Positions 14,512-22,739 of a DNA stretch of 64,000 nucleotides are shown here, piece by piece. The notes beneath the pieces are model-generated. The model was not told where the DNA came from. It made no database searches and saw only the letters and a program-made list of their open reading frames with translations. Origin of the DNA: Mesorhizobium loti (GTDB lineage Bacteria > Pseudomonadota > Alphaproteobacteria > Rhizobiales > Rhizobiaceae); contig NZ_PJRO01000011.1 of NCBI RefSeq assembly GCF_002858745.1, positions 179,832 to 243,831 of the forward strand. The letters are read 5' to 3'. Each line of letters begins with the position of its first letter. The stretch's first letter is position 1. The translations under genes were made by a program, and so were the position numbers.

Positions 14512-16098
14512 ATGGCGCAGGCCGTCCCAATCGAAACGGCACCAGCGGACGTCATTGTCGTTGGCGGAGGCCCGGCCGGGTGCTGGGCCGCCTGGAATGC
14601 GCGCGCCAGCGGCGCATCGGTCATCCTCATCGACAAGGGTTACGTCGGCACCAGCGGCGCCATGGCCGCCGGCAACAACACGACAATCGACACGGCACGC
14701 GGCACGAAGGAACGCGACTTTACGGTCAACCAGCGCATCAACCGCGGTCTTGGCCTGGTTCGCCGACCATTGCTTGAAAGCGTTCTGGATAGGGCCCGCA
14801 TCAACCTCGATCTGCTCGCGCAGTGGGGCTACGCCTTTCCCGTCGACGATGACGGCCGGCCCTATCGCGGCATGCTGCGTGGCCCCGATTGCCTGCGCTT
14901 CATGCGTCAGCGGCTGATCAAGGCCGGCGTGCGGGTCATCGATCACTGCCCGGCCGAAGAGCTTCTCCTGACGCAGGATGGCGCGGTCGCCGGGGTGTGC
15001 GCTCGCTACCGCAACGGTCGGGGTCTGCTGGAAGTCCGCTCGGCCGCTGTTGTCCTGGCCACCGGAGGCTGCGCATTCCTCAGCGGAGCGATCGGAACCA
15101 ACAATCTGACCGGCGATGGCTACCTGATGGCGGCGGAAGCGGGCACGACATTGGCCAGCATGGAGTTCTCGGGCCAATACGGCATTGCCCCGAGCTTCTC
15201 CGGCGTCACCAAAGGCATCGTCTATTTCTGGGCGACGTTCTCGGAAGCGGACGGCCATGAAATCGTGCTGCCCGGCGATCGCCAGAGCGTGGCCAAATAC
15301 CTTATGAAGGGCCCCGTCTTCGCGATCCTGGACAAGGTTTCGCCACGACTGCAGGAAGGTTTCCGCAAAGGCCAGCCCAATATCTTCGTTCCCTTCGATC
15401 GCGCCGGCATCGACCCGTTCAGGGAGCGCTTCCAGATCACGCTGCGTCACGAAGGAACGGTGCGCGGCACTGGCGGCATCGTCATCGACGAACGCGCCGC
15501 AACCAGTGTTCCCGGCCTCTTCGCTGCAGGCGATGCCGTCGCCCGCGAAGGCATGTCGGGCGCGACGAGCGGTGGCGGCGGTCCCAACGCGTCCTGGGCA
15601 CTGGCCACCGGCTCCTGGGCCGGCGAAGACGCAGCCGCCTATGCGCGGCATGTTGGCGCCCATCAGGTGTCGAGGCCTGTCCGTCCGTCCCGCGTCCGCC
15701 CAGTTGAAGACGGCAACAGCCGCAAGGCCGAAATCAAACAGGTGATCGAACACATCAAGAGCGAGACATTGCCTCTCGATCGAGGGTTCTTCCGATCCGA
15801 AGACAGCCTGAACCGCAACGCGATGCAACTGGACGCCTTGTGGAAAGACGAAACATGGCGTCGTCCCGGCGATGCGTACGACGCAGCGCGCATCCGCGAA
15901 GCCGAAGCGCTCATCGCCACGGCGCGCTGGGTGACGGCCAGCGCCTTGCTGCGGCGGGAAAGCCGCGGCGTCCATCGCCGTACTGATGCTCCCGCAAGCG
16001 ATCCGGCATTGACGACGCGCATCGTCAGCGGCGGCCTCGATAAGCCCTGGGCTACCTATGACCTCATGCGGGATCAGGCGGTGAGGGCGGCATCATGA
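14512..16098 (+). CDS. AprA-like FAD flavoprotein (fumarate reductase/APS reductase superfamily)
   Basis: 528 aa. GGGPAG (18-23) in VIVVGGGPAG and a following Glu/Asp-type strand end bind FAD; a second FAD region (VPGLFAAGDAVAREGMSGAT) lies near residue 345. The sequence belongs with the fumarate reductase, succinate dehydrogenase and APS reductase alpha-type flavoproteins. The next gene, overlapping by 4 bases, encodes a two-cluster ferredoxin, which repeats the AprA-AprB arrangement. Four genes of a sulfonate-type ABC importer follow in the same direction. I infer a cytoplasmic flavin/iron-sulfur enzyme that acts on the imported compound, perhaps an organosulfur molecule. It is not a canonical dissimilatory APS reductase, and no other sulfur-oxidation genes are present in the window. 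Confidence 0.82.
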   Translation: MAQAVPIETAPADVIVVGGGPAGCWAAWNARASGASVILIDKGYVGTSGAMAAGNNTTIDTARGTKERDFTVNQRINRGLGLVRRPLLESVLDRARINLDLLAQWGYAFPVDDDGRPYRGMLRGPDCLRFMRQRLIKAGVRVIDHCPAEELLLTQDGAVAGVCARYRNGRGLLEVRSAAVVLATGGCAFLSGAIGTNNLTGDGYLMAAEAGTTLASMEFSGQYGIAPSFSGVTKGIVYFWATFSEADGHEIVLPGDRQSVAKYLMKGPVFAILDKVSPRLQEGFRKGQPNIFVPFDRAGIDPFRERFQITLRHEGTVRGTGGIVIDERAATSVPGLFAAGDAVAREGMSGATSGGGGPNASWALATGSWAGEDAAAYARHVGAHQVSRPVRPSRVRPVEDGNSRKAEIKQVIEHIKSETLPLDRGFFRSEDSLNRNAMQLDALWKDETWRRPGDAYDAARIREAEALIATARWVTASALLRRESRGVHRRTDAPASDPALTTRIVSGGLDKPWATYDLMRDQAVRAAS

Positions 16099-16433
16099 TC
16101 GAGCTTGTCAGTGCGGAGCGCTGCATCCAATGCGACATCTGCGTCGCGGCGTGCCCCGACAACGTGTTCGACGCCGTCAAGGATGGCGTTCCCGTCATTG
16201 CCCGCCAGGATGACTGTCAGACCTGTTTTCTGTGTGAGCTCTTCTGCCCGGTCGACGCCCTTTACGTATCGCCGCTGATCGATGCGATCGAAGGCCGGAG
16301 CGAGGCCGATCTCGCGGCAAGCGGCCTGCTTGGAAGCTTCCGGCGCGAGATGGGCTGGAAGAACGCCAAACCCTACGGCACCGGCGCCGACCTCAGCTAC
16401 CGGATGTTCGAAAGCGGCGCGATCGTTCCCTGA
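16095..16433 (+). CDS. 2[4Fe-4S] ferredoxin, AprB-like partner
   Basis: 112 aa. Two cluster-binding motifs are complete: CIQCDICVAACP (residues 10-21) and CQTCFLCELFCP (residues 41-52). A C-terminal extension of about 55 residues (GWKNAKPYGTGADLSYRMFE) is reminiscent of the tail by which AprB clamps AprA. The start codon overlaps the flavoprotein stop by 4 bases (ATGA), so translation is coupled and a 1:1 complex is likely. It should pass electrons to or from the flavoprotein. Confidence 0.85.
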   Translation: MIELVSAERCIQCDICVAACPDNVFDAVKDGVPVIARQDDCQTCFLCELFCPVDALYVSPLIDAIEGRSEADLAASGLLGSFRREMGWKNAKPYGTGADLSYRMFESGAIVP

Positions 16434-16463
16434 TCGGCCCTAGCTCAAATGCTGGAGATACCA

Positions 16464-17519
16464 ATGCGAAAATATCTGACAATGCTCATGATTGCCGCGG
16501 CAGCGCTGTTCGGCGTTGTCCCGGCACAGGCCGAGGATGCTCCGGAAGCCATCCGCATCGGCGATGTCGGGTTCGGCTTCGGCAAGCCGTTCGGCGTCGG
16601 CCTGCTGGCGATTGCGGACGCCAAAGGTTTCATCGCCGACCAGTTCAAGGACACCAGAACCAAGGTCGAATTCACCTATTTCACAGGCACCGGACCGGCA
16701 ATCAACGAAGCCTTGTCCAACGGCCAGCTCGACTTTGCCTCATATGGCGCCGTGCCCAACATCATCGGCAAATCCAATGGCCTCGATACGGTGCTGGTTG
16801 CTTCCTACGGCGGCACGATCATTTTCGGCGCGGCCCGTCCGGACGTCGACATCAAGACGGTCGCCGACCTCAAGGGCAAGCGTGTCGCTGTCCAGAAGGC
16901 CACGATCATTCACTGGGCGCTCATCCAGGCTCTCAAGAACGCCGGGCTTTCCGAAAAGGATGTCACCATAGCCGATTTGAAGAATGCCGATCAGCTCGCC
17001 GCGATTGCCGCCAAGAGCGTCGACGCCGTGTTTGGCGCAGACTTCCTGCTGCCGCTGGAAGACAAGGGCATCGCCAGGATCTTCTACAAATCGTCTGCCG
17101 CCGGTCCGTCCGGCGATGGCTTTGGTGCGTTCCTCGTCACCGACAAGTTCCGCCAGGCGCATCCCGAGGCCACACAGAAGGTTATCACCGGCTTTGTCGC
17201 TGCAGCCCATTGGCTGGCCGATGACAAGAACCGCGATGAAGCATTCCAGATCTGGTCTCGTGCTGGAACACCGGTTGCCACGATCACCAGATCGAATGAA
17301 GGCACCGCGCTCAAGGGCAAGTACAACCCGCGCCTCGATGAATTCTTCAAGGCCCGCTACGCGAGCGCCATCGCCTTCAACAAGGAGCAGAAACTCACCC
17401 GCCGCGACGTCGATCTCGCCACATGGGCGGATCCATCCTACCTCGACAAGGCCATTTCCGGCCTGAAGCTGGATGGTTTCTGGGCCGATCGTGACGCCGC
17501 CGGCGTTGCGACCAACTAG
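16464..17519 (+). CDS. ABC importer substrate-binding protein, sulfonate/nitrate/taurine type
   Basis: 351 aa from ATG 16464, chosen because CTGGAGA lies at the right distance upstream; an ATG at 16449 is in frame. The signal peptide is residues 1-24 with an Ala-Gln-Ala cleavage site. The mature protein has the SsuA/NrtA fold: FTGTGPAINEALSNGQLDFA near residue 77 and DIKTVADLKGKRVAV near residue 132 are the usual ligand-lobe segments. It delivers its ligand to the two permeases encoded downstream. The ligand could be an alkanesulfonate, a similar organosulfur compound or another small anion. The stop TAG overlaps a repeat element. Confidence 0.82.
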   Translation: MRKYLTMLMIAAAALFGVVPAQAEDAPEAIRIGDVGFGFGKPFGVGLLAIADAKGFIADQFKDTRTKVEFTYFTGTGPAINEALSNGQLDFASYGAVPNIIGKSNGLDTVLVASYGGTIIFGAARPDVDIKTVADLKGKRVAVQKATIIHWALIQALKNAGLSEKDVTIADLKNADQLAAIAAKSVDAVFGADFLLPLEDKGIARIFYKSSAAGPSGDGFGAFLVTDKFRQAHPEATQKVITGFVAAAHWLADDKNRDEAFQIWSRAGTPVATITRSNEGTALKGKYNPRLDEFFKARYASAIAFNKEQKLTRRDVDLATWADPSYLDKAISGLKLDGFWADRDAAGVATN

Positions 17520-17616
17520 AGCAATTCCAGGAAAAGTGTGCAGCGGTTTTCCGTCCGGAATTGCGTAAAACAAAGAATTAGAGCGGTTCCGCGTTTCCGT
17601 GAAAAACGGAAACGCT
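17518..17616. repeat. TAGAGC two-hairpin repeat, copy 2
   Basis: About 99 bases, from AGAGCAATTCCAGG to GGAAACGCT, in the gap between the substrate-binding protein and the first permease. It provides the TAG stop of the former. A frame open from 17599 would add 12 repeat-encoded residues to the permease but lacks a ribosome site. Confidence 0.8.
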
Positions 17617-17634
17617 TTAGTCGAGAGCAGGGCG

Positions 17635-18489
17635 ATGGCTTCGGTCGATCTGAAAACAGGCGTTGCGCGCGATTTCGGTGAGCCTGCGCCCACAGCCGTC
17701 TGGCTGAGGGCACAGGCCGATCGAGCCGGTCGGCTCATTGCCAGACTGCTCGTAGCGTCTGCACTGCCAGTCGCGCTGGGACTTCTCTGGCAGGTTGCTG
17801 CAGATCGGGCCTGGGTCTCGGCACAGGTCCTGCCGCCACCTGCCTGGGTGTTACAGACCTCTCTCGACCTGGTTAGTGGCGGCGAAATCGTTTCGGCCGT
17901 CGCCATCAGCTTCACCCGCATTGCCTACGGCCTGCTGATCGGGGCGTCGCTGGGCTTCCTGTTCGGCTTGCTGATCGGTTTCTCCCGACGCGCCGACCAG
18001 TATTTCGGCGCGACCTTCCGGGCGATCGCCACCGTGCCGTCGCTCGGCTGGTTGCCCATCTTGATCCTGCTCCTCGGCATCGATGAATCGCTCAAGATCG
18101 TCATCCTCGCCAAGGCGTGCTTCGTGCCGATGGCGATCGGCATTGCCGAAGGCGTGCGCAACATTCCGCCCGCTCTCAAGGAGGTGGCGGATGTGTTGGC
18201 GCTGCCGCCCAGGACCCGTTTCCTGAAGCTGACGCTGCCGGCCATCGTCCCATTCTTCTTTACTGGCCTGCGCCTGTCGACCGCACAGGCTTTCGTCTCC
18301 CTCATCGTCGTTGAGATGCTCGCGGGAACGGACGGCATCGGCTACCTCATGGTGTGGGGCCGCACGCTGTTCCAGCTCGATATCGTCATTGTCGGCATGC
18401 TGGTCGTTGGCGTTGCCGGCTTCTTGCTGGACGTCCTCCTGCGTCGGCTCGAAGCGCATTTCGCAGCCCCGGAACTGCGCCATGGCTGA
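17635..18489 (+). CDS. ABC importer permease 1, SsuC/TauC type
   Basis: 284 aa from ATG 17635, behind GAGCAGGGCG; an upstream ATG at 17599 lies inside the repeat element. About six membrane segments are visible. The EAA loop that docks on the ATPase is clear around residue 190 (LKEVADVLALPPRTRFLKL). It forms a heterodimer with the product of the next gene, whose ATG overlaps its stop by 8 bases. Two distinct permeases in one operon is less usual than the SsuC homodimer and is worth noting. Confidence 0.83.
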   Translation: MASVDLKTGVARDFGEPAPTAVWLRAQADRAGRLIARLLVASALPVALGLLWQVAADRAWVSAQVLPPPAWVLQTSLDLVSGGEIVSAVAISFTRIAYGLLIGASLGFLFGLLIGFSRRADQYFGATFRAIATVPSLGWLPILILLLGIDESLKIVILAKACFVPMAIGIAEGVRNIPPALKEVADVLALPPRTRFLKLTLPAIVPFFFTGLRLSTAQAFVSLIVVEMLAGTDGIGYLMVWGRTLFQLDIVIVGMLVVGVAGFLLDVLLRRLEAHFAAPELRHG

Positions 18490-19258
18490 GGTTTCGGTTC
18501 CCCGCATCCTGGCGACCGTTCCCAAAGGGGCCTGGGTTCCCCTGGGCCTGCTGGCGGCCTGGGCGCTCGCAGCGGGCAGCGGCGTCGCCGCGAGCCCGCT
18601 CTTCGTCTCGCCACTCGAGGTCCTGCGCGTCCCGTTTGCCGATCCGGATGGGCAGGAAGTCTGGGCCGCGCTCGGCGCAAGCATCCTGCGCGTCGTCGGT
18701 GGCGGTCTGACGGGCGTCCTGCTCGGGCTGGTCCTCGGCATGCTGTGCGGCCTTTCGCGGGTTGCTTCGCTCGGCGTCGCGCCGACCATCCATACTGCGC
18801 GCCAGATTGCCGTCTTCGCCTGGATTCCGCTGTTCACGGCCTGGTTCGGCAATGGCGAGGCGACGAAACTGGTGTTCACAGCCCTGTCGACCTTCTTCCC
18901 CGTGTTCTTGGCAACCGAGCGCGGGATCCGTTCCACGCCCAAGGCGCTGGAGGAAGTCGCGCGGACACTCGATCTGCCTTTTGGCAAGCGGCTCCTCCGT
19001 TTTTATCTTCCGGCGGCACTGCCGACCATCCAGGTCGGTTTCCGCATCGCCGTGCTTTCAGCATGGATCGGCACGATCGGCGCTGAATATGCGATCGGCA
19101 ACGGTCGCGGTCTCGGCAGCTTCATCGCCAGCGCCCGCGACCAGTTCCGCATGGACATCGTGCTGGTCGGCGTCTTCGTGCTGGCCGCCGGTGGCGTGAT
19201 CTTCAACCATGCCTGCGAACGTCTGTTTGCCATCCTGTTTCCATGGGCAAAGGAGTAG
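18482..19258 (+). CDS. ABC importer permease 2, SsuC/TauC type
   Basis: 258 aa from ATG 18482 (MAEVSVPRIL), overlapping the first permease by 8 bases; the longer frame back to 18311 is a shadow of that gene. Six membrane segments, with an EAA loop (ALEEVARTLDLPFGKRLLRF) near residue 158. It should pair with permease 1. The ATPase gene starts 4 bases downstream. Confidence 0.83.
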   Translation: MAEVSVPRILATVPKGAWVPLGLLAAWALAAGSGVAASPLFVSPLEVLRVPFADPDGQEVWAALGASILRVVGGGLTGVLLGLVLGMLCGLSRVASLGVAPTIHTARQIAVFAWIPLFTAWFGNGEATKLVFTALSTFFPVFLATERGIRSTPKALEEVARTLDLPFGKRLLRFYLPAALPTIQVGFRIAVLSAWIGTIGAEYAIGNGRGLGSFIASARDQFRMDIVLVGVFVLAAGGVIFNHACERLFAILFPWAKE

Positions 19259-19262
19259 CCCG

Positions 19263-20108
19263 ATGACCCTAGAGCAAGTCCAGCAAAAGCGTGCAGCCGT
19301 CTTGCGTCCGGAATTGCGTAAAGACAACGGGAACGCTCCAGCAACAGCCGCCCTGTCGATCGGCCGTGTCGGCAAGTCGTTCAGCCTCAACGGAAGTCCA
19401 CGCGAGATCCTGCGCGATGTCTCCTTCACCGTTGGCAAGGGTGAAATCGTCGGCGTCCTCGGCGCTTCCGGCTGCGGCAAGTCCACTCTTTTGCGGCTGA
19501 TCGTCGGCCTCGACCAGGATTACTCCGGCCGCATCGCCGTATCCGGCGAGGAGACCAGGGGTCTGAACCGCGACGTGGCGATGGTCTTCCAGGATCATCG
19601 CCTGTTCCCGTGGCTGACTGTTGCCGGCAATGTCGGCCTGGCACTCGAGGCGCTCGATCTGCCGGGCAAGGAGAAGGCCGACCGCATCCGGCACTATGTC
19701 GATCTCGTCGGGCTGTCCGACTACATCGATGCCTATCCCAAACAACTCTCAGGCGGCATGGCACAGCGCGCCGCCATTGCACGCGCGCTCGTCTCCGAGC
19801 CGAACATCCTGCTCATGGACGAGCCGTTCGGCGCCCTGGACTCGCTGCTGCGGCTGCGCCTGCAGGACGAATTGCTGCGCATCTGGGATCGCAACAATGT
19901 CTCGATCGTCGTGGTGACCCATGACATCGAGGAGGCCCTTTACCTCAGTGATCGGGTGATCGTTCTTGAGGCCAATCCCGGCCGGATCCACTCCGTCATC
20001 GACGTTGGTCTTGATCGGCCCCGATTGCGGGATGATCCGCACATCGTCAGCCTGAAGCGCCAGTGCCTCGAACTGGTGCTGGACCCCCCGGCTCGGATTA
20101 CGTCATGA
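19263..20108 (+). CDS. ABC importer ATPase, SsuB/TauB type, with repeat-derived N-terminus
   Basis: 281 aa from ATG 19263, with AAGGAGT 8 bases upstream; the frame to 19209 overlaps the permease. Walker A is GASGCGKST (about residues 76-84), the signature LSGGM follows at about 163, and Walker B is LLMDEP. The first 26 residues or so (MTLEQVQQKRAAVLRPELRK and on) are encoded by a TAGAGC-type repeat and have no counterpart in SsuB; the ATPase domain begins only at about residue 33. The reading frame remains intact, so the repeat has been adopted as a protein leader. The domain should energise the two permeases before it. Confidence 0.85.
   Translation: MTLEQVQQKRAAVLRPELRKDNGNAPATAALSIGRVGKSFSLNGSPREILRDVSFTVGKGEIVGVLGASGCGKSTLLRLIVGLDQDYSGRIAVSGEETRGLNRDVAMVFQDHRLFPWLTVAGNVGLALEALDLPGKEKADRIRHYVDLVGLSDYIDAYPKQLSGGMAQRAAIARALVSEPNILLMDEPFGALDSLLRLRLQDELLRIWDRNNVSIVVVTHDIEEALYLSDRVIVLEANPGRIHSVIDVGLDRPRLRDDPHIVSLKRQCLELVLDPPARITS
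19270..19338. repeat. TAGAGC repeat, copy 3, inside a coding region
   Basis: 69 bases from TAGAGCAAGTCCAGC to GGGAACGCTC, a shortened copy of the family, lying wholly within the ABC ATPase reading frame (codons 3-26). Confidence 0.75.
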
Positions 20109-20120
20109 GTTCGCGAGCCT

Positions 20121-20163
20121 GAGCAATTTCAGGAAAGTGTGAAACGGTTTTCCTGGAATTTGC
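20121..20163. repeat. TAGAGC repeat, copy 4 (partial)
   Basis: 43 bases, GAGCAATTTCAGGAAA to TCCTGGAATTTGC, with only the first hairpin of the element. It lies between the convergent ABC ATPase and livM-like genes and may act as a weak terminator. Confidence 0.65.
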
Positions 20164-20164
20164 A

Positions 20165-21142
20165 TTACTCGGGCCTTTCCCCGCGCTGACGATCCAGCCA
20201 CGCGTAGATTTCACCGACGATGCCACGCCGAAAGATCAGCACGCAGATCATGAAGATCAGGCCGGTGGCGATGGTGACGGGGAAGTCGGAGGTCGCGAGC
20301 ATGTTCTGCAGGGCAACCACAAAGCCGGCGCCGAAGATCGGTCCGGCCATCGTGCCGATGCCGCCCAGCAGCGTCATCAGGATAACCTCTCCCGACATTT
20401 GCCAGGCGACGTCGGTCAGCGTGGCGAACTGGAAGACGAGAGCCTTGATCGCTCCGGCAAGTCCGGCAAGGGCTGCCGACATCACGAAAGCGGCGAGCTT
20501 GTAGTTCTGTACCGAATAGCCGAGCGAGATGGCACGGTTCTCATTCTCGCGGATCGAGCGCAGGATGAGGCCGAAGGGCGAATTGACGATGCGCCAGACG
20601 ATGAACAGGCCGAGCAGGAAATTGGCAGCGACGAAGTAATACATCGTATGTTCGTCATGCAGGTCGAACACGCCGAGGAAGGTTCCGCGCGGCACGCCCT
20701 GGATGCCGTCTTCGCCGCCGGTGAAACTGGCCTGCACGCAGAAGAAATAGAACATCTGCGAAAGCGCCAGTGTGATCATGGCGAAATAGATGCCCTGGCG
20801 GCGGATGGCGAAGAAACCGATGACGAGGCCGAGGAGCGCCGCGCCGGCAACACCGGTGAGGATGCCGATCTCCGGTGAAAGGCCCCAGACTTTGACGGCA
20901 TGCGCGGTGAAATACGCGGCTCCGCCGAAAAAGGCGGCATGGCCGAAGGACAGCAGGCCGGTATAGCCGAGCAGGAGATTGAAGGCACAGGCAAACAGCG
21001 CAAAGCACATCATCTTCATGAGGAAGATCGGGTAGACGAAGAACGGCAGCGCCAGGAGCGCCACCACGCCGAGCCCGATCAGGACGAGTTCCAGGCGGTT
21101 GGCGGTTCCGGCTTTGCCCGTCGGGGCGGTGGTGTCTGCCAT
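20165..21142 (-). CDS. HAAT importer permease, LivM type (system 1)
   Basis: 325 aa with about 9 membrane segments. LLGYTGLLSFGHAAFFGGAA near residue 57 and NRAISLGYSVQNYKLAAFVM near residue 205 (the region docking on the ATPases) are LivM hallmarks. It is the last gene of a five-gene operon read leftward (binding protein, LivG, LivF, LivH, LivM) and starts 1 base from the LivH stop. Substrates of such systems include branched-chain amino acids, amides and urea; the sequence does not choose among them. Confidence 0.88.
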   Translation of the reverse strand: MADTTAPTGKAGTANRLELVLIGLGVVALLALPFFVYPIFLMKMMCFALFACAFNLLLGYTGLLSFGHAAFFGGAAYFTAHAVKVWGLSPEIGILTGVAGAALLGLVIGFFAIRRQGIYFAMITLALSQMFYFFCVQASFTGGEDGIQGVPRGTFLGVFDLHDEHTMYYFVAANFLLGLFIVWRIVNSPFGLILRSIRENENRAISLGYSVQNYKLAAFVMSAALAGLAGAIKALVFQFATLTDVAWQMSGEVILMTLLGGIGTMAGPIFGAGFVVALQNMLATSDFPVTIATGLIFMICVLIFRRGIVGEIYAWLDRQRGERPE

Positions 21143-21143
21143 A

Positions 21144-22025
21144 TCAGGCGTCCTTCCCGAACAGGCCGGCAGGGCGGATCAAAAGCACGATCGCCATGAT
21201 CACGAAGATCACGATGCTCGAGGCTTCCGGGTAGAACACCTTGGTCAGGCCTTCGGCGAGGCCGAGCATATAGCCGGTCAGGATCGCTCCCAGGATCGAG
21301 CCCATGCCGCCGACCACCACCACGGCAAACACGACGATGATCATGTTGGAGCCCATCAACGGACTGACCTGGTAGACCGGGGCGGCCATGATGCCGGCCA
21401 GCCCGGCCAGCCCGGCGCCGAGGCCGTAGGTCAGTGTCAGCAGCACCGGTACATTGACGCCGAAGGCCTGTACCAGCTTGGGGTTTTCGGTCGCGGCGCG
21501 CAGATACGAACCGAACTTGGTCTTTTCGACCAGCAGCCAGGCGCCCAGGCAGACGATGAGCGACGCCACGACGATCCAGCCGCGGTAGATCGGCAGGAAC
21601 ATGAAGCCGAGGTTGACGCCGCCGGCAAGGGCGGGCGGCACCGGATAGGGATTACCGGAAACGCCATAGACATAACGGAACACGCCTTCCAGCACCAAGG
21701 CGAGCCCGAAGGTGAAGAGCAGGCCATAGAGAGGGTCGACCTCGTAGAGCCGTGACAGCGCCAGGCGCTCGACGACGATGCCGAACAGGCCGACTATGAC
21801 CGGCACGAGGATCAGTGCCGGCCAGTAGCCGATGCCGAGCTTGGCAAGGACCAGATAGCCGATGAAGGCGCCGAGCATGTACTGCGCGCCATGCGCGAAG
21901 TTGATGACGCGCAGCAGGCCGAAGATGATGGCAAGGCCGAGCGAGAGCATGGCGTAGAACGAACCGTTGATCAGCCCGACCAGCAGCTGTCCGGCAAAGG
22001 CCTGGATGGGGATACCGAAAATCAC
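21144..22025 (-). CDS. HAAT importer permease, LivH type (system 1)
   Basis: 293 aa. LLVGLINGSFYAMLSLGLAI at residues 12-31 and LRVINFAHGAQYMLGAF following are diagnostic for LivH. ATENPKLVQAFGVNVPVLLT (about residue 180) is the ATPase-docking segment. It pairs with the LivM protein encoded 1 base downstream. Eight or so membrane segments. Confidence 0.9.
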   Translation of the reverse strand: MIFGIPIQAFAGQLLVGLINGSFYAMLSLGLAIIFGLLRVINFAHGAQYMLGAFIGYLVLAKLGIGYWPALILVPVIVGLFGIVVERLALSRLYEVDPLYGLLFTFGLALVLEGVFRYVYGVSGNPYPVPPALAGGVNLGFMFLPIYRGWIVVASLIVCLGAWLLVEKTKFGSYLRAATENPKLVQAFGVNVPVLLTLTYGLGAGLAGLAGIMAAPVYQVSPLMGSNMIIVVFAVVVVGGMGSILGAILTGYMLGLAEGLTKVFYPEASSIVIFVIMAIVLLIRPAGLFGKDA

Positions 22026-22028
22026 CGC

Positions 22029-22739
22029 TCAGACCCCCAGCACTTCATGCAGTTCATCCATACGGTTCTCGAGTTCGCCGACAGGGAACTCGGACAGCAC
22101 CTTGCCGTGTTCCATCAGGTAGAAGCGGTCGGCGACGCGACTGGCGAAACGGAAGTTCTGCTCGACCAGCAGGATCGTCATGCCGCGGCGCTTCAGCTCT
22201 GCCAGCAGCTCGCCGATGCGTTGCACGATCACCGGCGCCAGCCCTTCCGTAGGCTCGTCAAGCAGGATCGTCCTGGCGCCCGTGCGCAGGATGCGCGCGA
22301 TCGCCAGCATCTGCTGTTCGCCACCGGAGAGCTTGGTGCCCTGGCTGTTGCGCCGTTCTTTCAGGTTCGGGAACAGGTCGAAAATCTCGTCGATGCCCAT
22401 GCCGCCTTTGGCGACCACCGGCGGCAGCATCAGGTTCTCGTCGACCGTCAGCGTGGCGAAGATCCCGCGCTCTTCCGGTACATAGGCGATGCCGGCGCGG
22501 GCCGTATGATGCAGAGGCATGCGGATCAGGTCCTTGCCGGCAAACGTCACCTGGCCGGTTCGCTTGCGGATGAGCCCCATGATCGCCCGCAATGTCGTCG
22601 TCTTGCCGACACCGTTGCGACCGAGCAGCGTGACCGTCTCGCCTTCGTGAATATCGAGATCGACGCCGTGCAATGCATGGCTTTCGCCATACCAGGCATT
22701 CAAGCCGCGAACCGAAAGCAGGGGAGCCGCGCTACTCAT
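22029..22739 (-). CDS. HAAT importer ATPase, LivF type (system 1)
   Basis: 236 aa from ATG 22739 (MSSAAPLLSVRGLNAWYGES); the longer frame to 22859 is a shadow of LivG. Walker A is GRNGVGKTT and the signature is LSGGEQQ, followed by LLDEPTEGLAP. The start overlaps the end of the LivG gene by 8 bases, so the two ATPases are translationally coupled. The LivF-type short Q-loop and C-terminus are present. Confidence 0.88.
   Translation of the reverse strand: MSSAAPLLSVRGLNAWYGESHALHGVDLDIHEGETVTLLGRNGVGKTTTLRAIMGLIRKRTGQVTFAGKDLIRMPLHHTARAGIAYVPEERGIFATLTVDENLMLPPVVAKGGMGIDEIFDLFPNLKERRNSQGTKLSGGEQQMLAIARILRTGARTILLDEPTEGLAPVIVQRIGELLAELKRRGMTILLVEQNFRFASRVADRFYLMEHGKVLSEFPVGELENRMDELHEVLGV

Noticed and set aside
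14494..15975. Long minus-strand open frame (493 codons) opposite the flavoprotein gene.
   Set aside because: It is the antisense shadow of a high-GC coding sequence; the plus strand has clear FAD motifs and operon context.
14512..16433. Genuine dissimilatory APS reductase (aprAB).
   Set aside because: Context is a sulfonate-type importer with no sat, qmo or dsr genes; the proteins are only AprA/AprB-like.
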